Shown here one piece after another: positions 5,159-7,920 of a stretch of 7,920 nucleotides of DNA. Source of the stretch: Candidatus Binataceae bacterium (GTDB lineage: Bacteria > Desulfobacterota > Binatia > Binatales > Binataceae); assembly GCA_030042765.1 (NCBI GenBank), contig JASHZA010000195.1:1-7920 (forward strand), written 5' to 3'. The number at the start of each line of letters is the position of its first letter. Positions within the stretch are counted from its first letter, which is position 1. The notes under the pieces are model-generated. The model had not been told where the DNA came from. It worked only from the letters and a program-made list of their open reading frames with translations, and made no database searches. Made by a program: the position numbers and the translations under genes.

Positions 5159-5544
5159 CAGAGCGCCTCCCGCGCCGGGCCAGCGGAATCGCGGGTGCCG
5201 CACACATAGTGCGAAAGACGATCGAGCATCTGCGCGAAGTCCGCGTCGATCGTCCGGCGCCGCGCCACGCGGTTGCACGCATGAATCACGCTCGAGTGAT
5301 CTCGGCCGAACGCGATGCCGATCCGGGGAAAGGAAGCGCTGGCTCCGCGCGCCGCGTTGTCCGCGTCGCCGTGGCGTGCCGAGCGGCCCGTCAGTTGGCG
5401 GCTCAGGTACATGGCGATCTGCCGCGCATGTGCGATATTTTGCCGCCGGCTGCGTGACAACAATTGCGCACGGCTCAGCTGGAACATTTGCGCGACCGCA
5501 GTTTGTACCTCGGGGATAGAGATGAGTCGTCGCTCGCTGTTCAT
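5158..5544 (-). CDS. Stand-alone DnaA domain IV (DnaA-box-binding) phage protein
   Basis: A 128-residue protein made only of the C-terminal DNA-binding domain of the replication initiator DnaA. Residues 9-53 match domain IV helices: IPEVQTAVAQMFQLSRAQLL, then SRSRRQNIAHARQIAMYLSR and QLTG. Residues 72-90 hold the DnaA signature FPRIGIAFGRDHSSVIHAC, with Asp82, His83 and Ser84 where E. coli DnaA reads bases. The AAA+ ATPase and N-terminal domains are absent, so it should bind DnaA boxes but not load helicase. Compared with E. coli DnaA, about 16 extra residues (56-71) lie between LTGRS and FPRIG. ATG 5544 has GGTGGAG upstream; an in-frame ATG at 5688 would add 48 residues unlike domain IV. It sits where Mu keeps ner and the transposition genes, and is coupled to the Mor-like gene. 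Its role could be regulator, replication factor or DnaA competitor. Confidence 0.88.
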   Translation of the reverse strand: MNSERRLISIPEVQTAVAQMFQLSRAQLLSRSRRQNIAHARQIAMYLSRQLTGRSARHGDADNAARGASASFPRIGIAFGRDHSSVIHACNRVARRRTIDADFAQMLDRLSHYVCGTRDSAGPAREAL

Positions 5545-5674
5545 GTCTCCACCAGCTCTCGGTTCGCGTGGCGCATGGGCCGCAGATCGCGTCGAAGCAG
5601 CGGTCGCCACGTGGTCGGAGTTTCGATTGATCCGCTTTGATGCGGAAGGAGTGATAAGCCGGCGATACCAGATT

Positions 5675-5700
5675 GGGCTTTTAATCATTTTTTGAAGCCC
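5675..5700. promoter_or_regulatory. AT-rich dyad in the divergent regulatory region
   Basis: GGGCTT (5675-5680) and AAGCCC (5695-5700) form an inverted repeat around a 14-base AT-rich centre (TTAATCATTTTTTG). The 190 bp between the divergent repressor and DnaA-IV genes must carry both promoters and their operators, and this is its most AT-rich stretch. It could be a repressor operator or flank the repressor promoter. Confidence 0.4.
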
Positions 5701-5717
5701 TGCTGGCGACATAATAT
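5689..5717 (+). promoter_or_regulatory. Possible repressor promoter
   Basis: TTTTTG (5689-5694) and TAATAT (5712-5717) are 17 bp apart, with the -10 matching four of six consensus positions and the -35 poor. TTGAAG (5692-5697) is a better hexamer, but only 14 bp away. The sequence just after (ATATTCCACC) resembles the right half of the 16-bp palindrome at 4484-4499, as if an operator overlaps the start site. Weak evidence. Confidence 0.25.
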
Positions 5718-5734
5718 TCCACCGTAGGAGACAT

Positions 5735-6400
5735 ATGTCAACCACTGTAGTAGATGAAGAATTTGGAACTAGGCTGCGCCTGATCATGCAGCAATTTGGT
5801 TCTGTCGCTGATCTCGCACGCGCCGTCGGCGTCTCGGACAACGCCATCTACAAATGGGTAACCGGACGCGGCAAGCCGGGTATGATCAGCCTGGTGAATC
5901 TTGCCAAGGCGGCGGGCGTATCGGTCGAATGGCTGGCGACCGGGAAGGGCGAGCCGCTCAAGGCCAAACCCGCGCCCCGGGCTGTGCCGGGATCGGAATT
6001 CGCGGCGATGCCGCTGCATTCGCTGCGCGCGACCGACGGCAGATCCAATCTGGTGAGTTCGCAGATCGTGGACTACCTCAACTTCAGGACGGATTGGCTG
6101 AAACGCACGCTCAACGCCGAAGCCAAGAACCTCGCCCTGATCGAGGTGGTCGGCGATTCCATGTCGCCCACGATCGATGAGGCGGACCTAGTTCTGGCGG
6201 ATCTGCGCGAGACGCGCTTCAAGTCCGACGGTATTTATGTGCTGCGCAACGGAGGCGATCTCTCGATCAAGCGGATCCAGCGCGAGCCCGACGGAAAGCT
6301 CACGATTCGCAGTGACAATCCTGCCTACCAGGCGGTGACTGTTGCGCCCGAGAGTATCGGTCTGGTCGGGCGAGTGATCTGGACCAGTGGTCGTCCCTGA
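5735..6400 (+). CDS. CI-like phage repressor: XRE helix-turn-helix plus LexA/S24 domain
   Basis: A 221-residue repressor. The N-terminal helix-turn-helix covers about residues 10-66 (SVADLARAVGVSDNAIYKWV is the core), then a Pro/Ala-rich linker. The C-terminal LexA-like S24 domain (about 130-216) has the serine motif VGDSMSPTI with Ser142 and the lysine motif LSIKRI with Lys179, the catalytic pair of self-cleaving repressors. No Ala-Gly or Cys-Gly cleavage pair is visible in the linker, so self-cleavage is uncertain; the fold may serve only for dimerisation. ATG 5735 follows TAGGAG closely. It is divergent from the DnaA-IV/Mor pair and points towards the element's end, as the Mu c repressor does. 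It should keep the prophage silent by acting at the 5545-5734 region. Confidence 0.92.
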   Translation: MSTTVVDEEFGTRLRLIMQQFGSVADLARAVGVSDNAIYKWVTGRGKPGMISLVNLAKAAGVSVEWLATGKGEPLKAKPAPRAVPGSEFAAMPLHSLRATDGRSNLVSSQIVDYLNFRTDWLKRTLNAEAKNLALIEVVGDSMSPTIDEADLVLADLRETRFKSDGIYVLRNGGDLSIKRIQREPDGKLTIRSDNPAYQAVTVAPESIGLVGRVIWTSGRP

Positions 6401-6431
6401 GGGCTGCCTGAGCAAAATTCCATGTCTTTTC

Positions 6432-6448
6432 GCTAACTTATGGTTAGC
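6432..6448. repeat. Short dyad downstream of the repressor gene
   Basis: GCTAAC (6432-6437) and GTTAGC (6443-6448) are perfect inverted repeats around TTATG, 31 bases after the repressor stop. There is no T tract after it, so termination is doubtful; it could be a protein-binding site near the element's end. Confidence 0.45.
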
Positions 6449-6537
6449 AGAGAGCTGACTCTTAGTTGACTACGCGAACCGGCTCCTGTAGCCTCGTCAC
6501 GCGTCGGAACGGTGCTACTAGTCGCGCGTCCGGAATT

Positions 6538-6610
6538 GGGACGGGGTCGCACGTAGAGCGCTGCCACGTTTCCCCAGGGATACGGGCGAAGGAGGGGACG
6601 ACCCCGTCCC
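6538..6610. repeat. 12-bp perfect inverted repeat spanning 73 bp
   Basis: GGGACGGGGTCG (6538-6549) and CGACCCCGTCCC (6599-6610) are exact reverse complements separated by 49 bp. The right arm runs into a second small hairpin (CCCTG/CAGGG, 6608-6623) and then CGCTCA-GA-TGAGCG (6626-6639). This could be a folded transcript, a decayed miniature element with terminal repeats, or a recombination site. Confidence 0.65.
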
Positions 6611-6836
6611 TGCTCAATCAGGGGCCGCTCAGATGAGCGCCTTCGTTCCCGCGAGCCTCCGGACAGCAATCTGTTCAGCTACGCACTCGAGGGTCGGCGC
6701 GCTCGCAAATCGAAGTCTCGCAGTTGGATCGGAATGCACGGTGTGCGGAAGCCGTCCATGTCTAAGCGCGCCCTCGTGTCCAGGAACACAAAGCAGCATC
6801 GGACTGTTTAACTCGCTTCAGTAACGACAGTCTCGA

Positions 6837-6868
6837 CGGTCCAGACGGATTGAAGCCCGTCTGGACCG
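6837..6868. terminator. Strong hairpin between peptidase and prophage, possible terminator
   Basis: CGGTCCAGACGG (6837-6848) pairs perfectly with CCGTCTGGACCG (6857-6868) around an 8-base loop. It lies 36 bases after the stop codon of the minus-strand peptidase gene. Neither strand has a T run directly after the stem, so it is not a classical Rho-independent terminator, but stem length and position suit a transcript end or 3' stabiliser. Confidence 0.5.
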
Positions 6869-6903
6869 GTCAAGGATCGCTCCTTCGCGCAGATCTTTTT
6901 AAA

Positions 6904-7920
6904 TCATTTCGATCGAGTCGCCGGAACTGAGAATGCGATGAACGAGGTTATGAACTGGTCGATGTCGATCGAGCCCCATCCGCTCGCAGGGTCGAAGCCT
7001 TTGTGCGCGCTGTATCCCGGCTCCGGCGCGTACGCGTTGTTCTTTGAAAGAATATCGATGATTCCGACCGCCTTGAGGTCTTTGAGATTCGCTTGCGCCA
7101 TCGCGTAGAGCTTGAGATTGATAAATCCCTGCCCACCGCCCGTCTTTTGGTTGATGATCGAGAAGATAGCCGCGTATTGGGGAGGCACGATGCTGGTGCC
7201 GCCAACTAGCGTGCATGAGGGTCCTTCGGACGTTCCCTCACCCTGATCATACCCGAGGTCGAGGCATTCCCAGAATCCGGGGGCGTCGTAAAGAGAGCCG
7301 GTAACCTTGATTTTCCCCTTCTTTGGAACCTCGATGTTTTCCTTGCCGCCGAGGTTGCCGCCACCCAGTACCAGGTCGGGCACGGCTCGGAATTTACCGC
7401 TAATTCCGGCGACCTTGTTCTGCCAGGTCGGCCGAGGAAAGACCTTGCTGTAGCCCCCGGTGCTCGCCCCTGCCCCATGAAAGAAAGAAAAATTGGATGT
7501 CAAGCTATAGTCCCATACGTATTGCGTTGTATCGGCGTCGGTGCTCGTGTCGTTGCCGGCGCTGTCGTAGGTCGGCTGGAACATCGATGCGCCTACCGCG
7601 GTGACGTAGGGCGACGCTGCGTTCTCCTCGATGTTTTGGTGGCGAGGCACGGGAGGAACGTCGCAATTACCGGGGCTCGGCGCGGCAGTGCCAAGGTCGC
7701 CGGTTGCGACGAAGAACGTCTGACCCTCCACTGTGCCTTGCTGGAAGATCCCACTCAGGTTCGTAAAGAAGCTCGACGGCTCGCCACATTGAGCCCAGCT
7801 TACCGCGACTGACAAGCAATGATGATTTGAGTCATTGACGATTGCCGAGATGGTATCAACTAGATCGTCAGCCGGATCGGCCGCTCCGGTTCCGGCGTCG
7901 GAGGCATAGAACACGATTTC
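6904..7920 (-). CDS. Peptidase S53 (sedolisin/kumamolisin) domain, C-terminal part, cut by window edge
   Basis: Sedolisins are secreted, acid-active serine-carboxyl proteases with a subtilisin-like fold. The open frame runs off the right edge (EIVFYASDAG is the first visible piece), so only the C-terminal 338 residues are seen. LSVAVSWAQCGE and FFVATGDLG (oxyanion Asp codon 7696-7698) are S53 core motifs, as is ASPYVTAVGAS. The catalytic Ser is in LVGGTSIVPPQYAAI (Ser codon 7192-7194), and the calcium-binding end is IDILSKNN...GFDPASGWGSIDI. The catalytic Glu and Asp should lie upstream, outside the window. The tail after the calcium site is short. It is unrelated to the phage genes and is probably a host gene flanking the insertion. 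Its GGTS replaces the commoner SGTS. Confidence 0.92.
   Translation of the reverse strand, partial: EIVFYASDAGTGAADPADDLVDTISAIVNDSNHHCLSVAVSWAQCGEPSSFFTNLSGIFQQGTVEGQTFFVATGDLGTAAPSPGNCDVPPVPRHQNIEENAASPYVTAVGASMFQPTYDSAGNDTSTDADTTQYVWDYSLTSNFSFFHGAGASTGGYSKVFPRPTWQNKVAGISGKFRAVPDLVLGGGNLGGKENIEVPKKGKIKVTGSLYDAPGFWECLDLGYDQGEGTSEGPSCTLVGGTSIVPPQYAAIFSIINQKTGGGQGFINLKLYAMAQANLKDLKAVGIIDILSKNNAYAPEPGYSAHKGFDPASGWGSIDIDQFITSFIAFSVPATRSK

Larger units (their letters stand above)
6401..6903. other. Gene-free stretch with several inverted repeats; probable prophage/host border
   Basis: No open frame here looks like a protein family I know. The clearest candidates (a 78-codon minus frame ending near 6433, a 63-codon plus frame from 6633, and a 56-codon minus frame at 6629-6799) lack recognisable motifs. 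The stretch holds a 6-bp dyad (6432-6448), a widely spaced 12-bp inverted repeat (6538-6610), two small hairpins (6608-6623 and 6626-6639) and a 12-bp terminator-like stem (6837-6868). Because the repressor faces this side and a bacterial-type peptidase follows, the end of the element should lie here, but I cannot place the exact junction. Confidence 0.6.

Noticed and set aside
5545..5688. A longer start (ATG 5688) for the DnaA-IV protein.
   Set aside because: It would add 48 residues with no similarity to domain IV and leave only 46 bp between divergent starts, while ATG 5544 has GGTGGAG upstream. Not excluded completely.
6481..6545. Possible tRNA or other attachment-site RNA gene near the presumed prophage end.
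   Set aside because: No cloverleaf arms, TTCGA-type loop or acceptor pairing could be found on either strand.
6433..6669. A 78-codon minus-strand frame after the repressor.
   Set aside because: Arg/Ser/Pro-rich composition typical of a random frame in GC-rich DNA; it runs through the 12-bp inverted repeat and has no motif.
6629..6799. A 56-codon minus-strand frame (begins MLLCVPGHEG) in the probable border region.
   Set aside because: No family recognised, no ribosome site seen, and it overlaps hairpin DNA. Kept only as a note in the gene-free stretch.

Overview
This is a GC-rich window (apart from a short AT-rich patch near 5670-5760) holding one end of a Mu-like prophage next to a bacterial-looking gene. 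The phage families are those of Mu-like transposable phages: a FluMu gp28-type large terminase, DUF3486/gp27, a gp26-type winged-helix protein, DUF2730/gp25, a GH108 endolysin, spanins and a Mor-type activator. The neighbour is the C-terminal part of a sedolisin (S53) peptidase. The host cannot be named from this window. High GC, S53 peptidases and dispersed 'CCCTCCC...GGGAGGG' repeats would suit a soil proteobacterium or an acidobacterium/Binatia-like lineage, but that is only an impression.

Layout, read from the right end along the minus strand. 6904-7920 is the S53 peptidase (minus, cut by the window edge). 6401-6903 has no convincing gene but several inverted repeats, and probably contains the prophage/host border. 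5735-6400 is a CI-like repressor on the plus strand, divergent from everything to its left. On the minus strand there follow a stand-alone DnaA domain IV protein (5158-5544) and a Mor-type activator (4670-5158) that share one base. Next comes a 223-bp gap with a perfect 16-bp palindrome, then a lysis cassette (GH108 endolysin, one-TM protein, Rz-like, Rz1-like, two-TM holin-like; 2513-4446), a 164-bp gap, the head/packaging genes (DUF2730, gp26-like, DUF3486; 1115-2348), a 434-bp block of repeats, and the large terminase (1-680, cut by the window edge).

How it could work: the repressor would hold the leftward regulator pair silent. When it is relieved, the DnaA-IV protein and the Mor-like activator are made together. 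The activator would turn on the lysis/packaging genes from a promoter just upstream of the endolysin, where the palindrome sits close to where Mor binds at Mu Pm. The most unusual point is what is missing. In Mu the space between repressor and Mor holds ner, the A transposase, the B ATPase and many early genes; here it holds only the DnaA-IV gene. Either the element has lost its transposition module, or it uses a different integration/replication strategy in which a DnaA-box-binding protein has replaced it.
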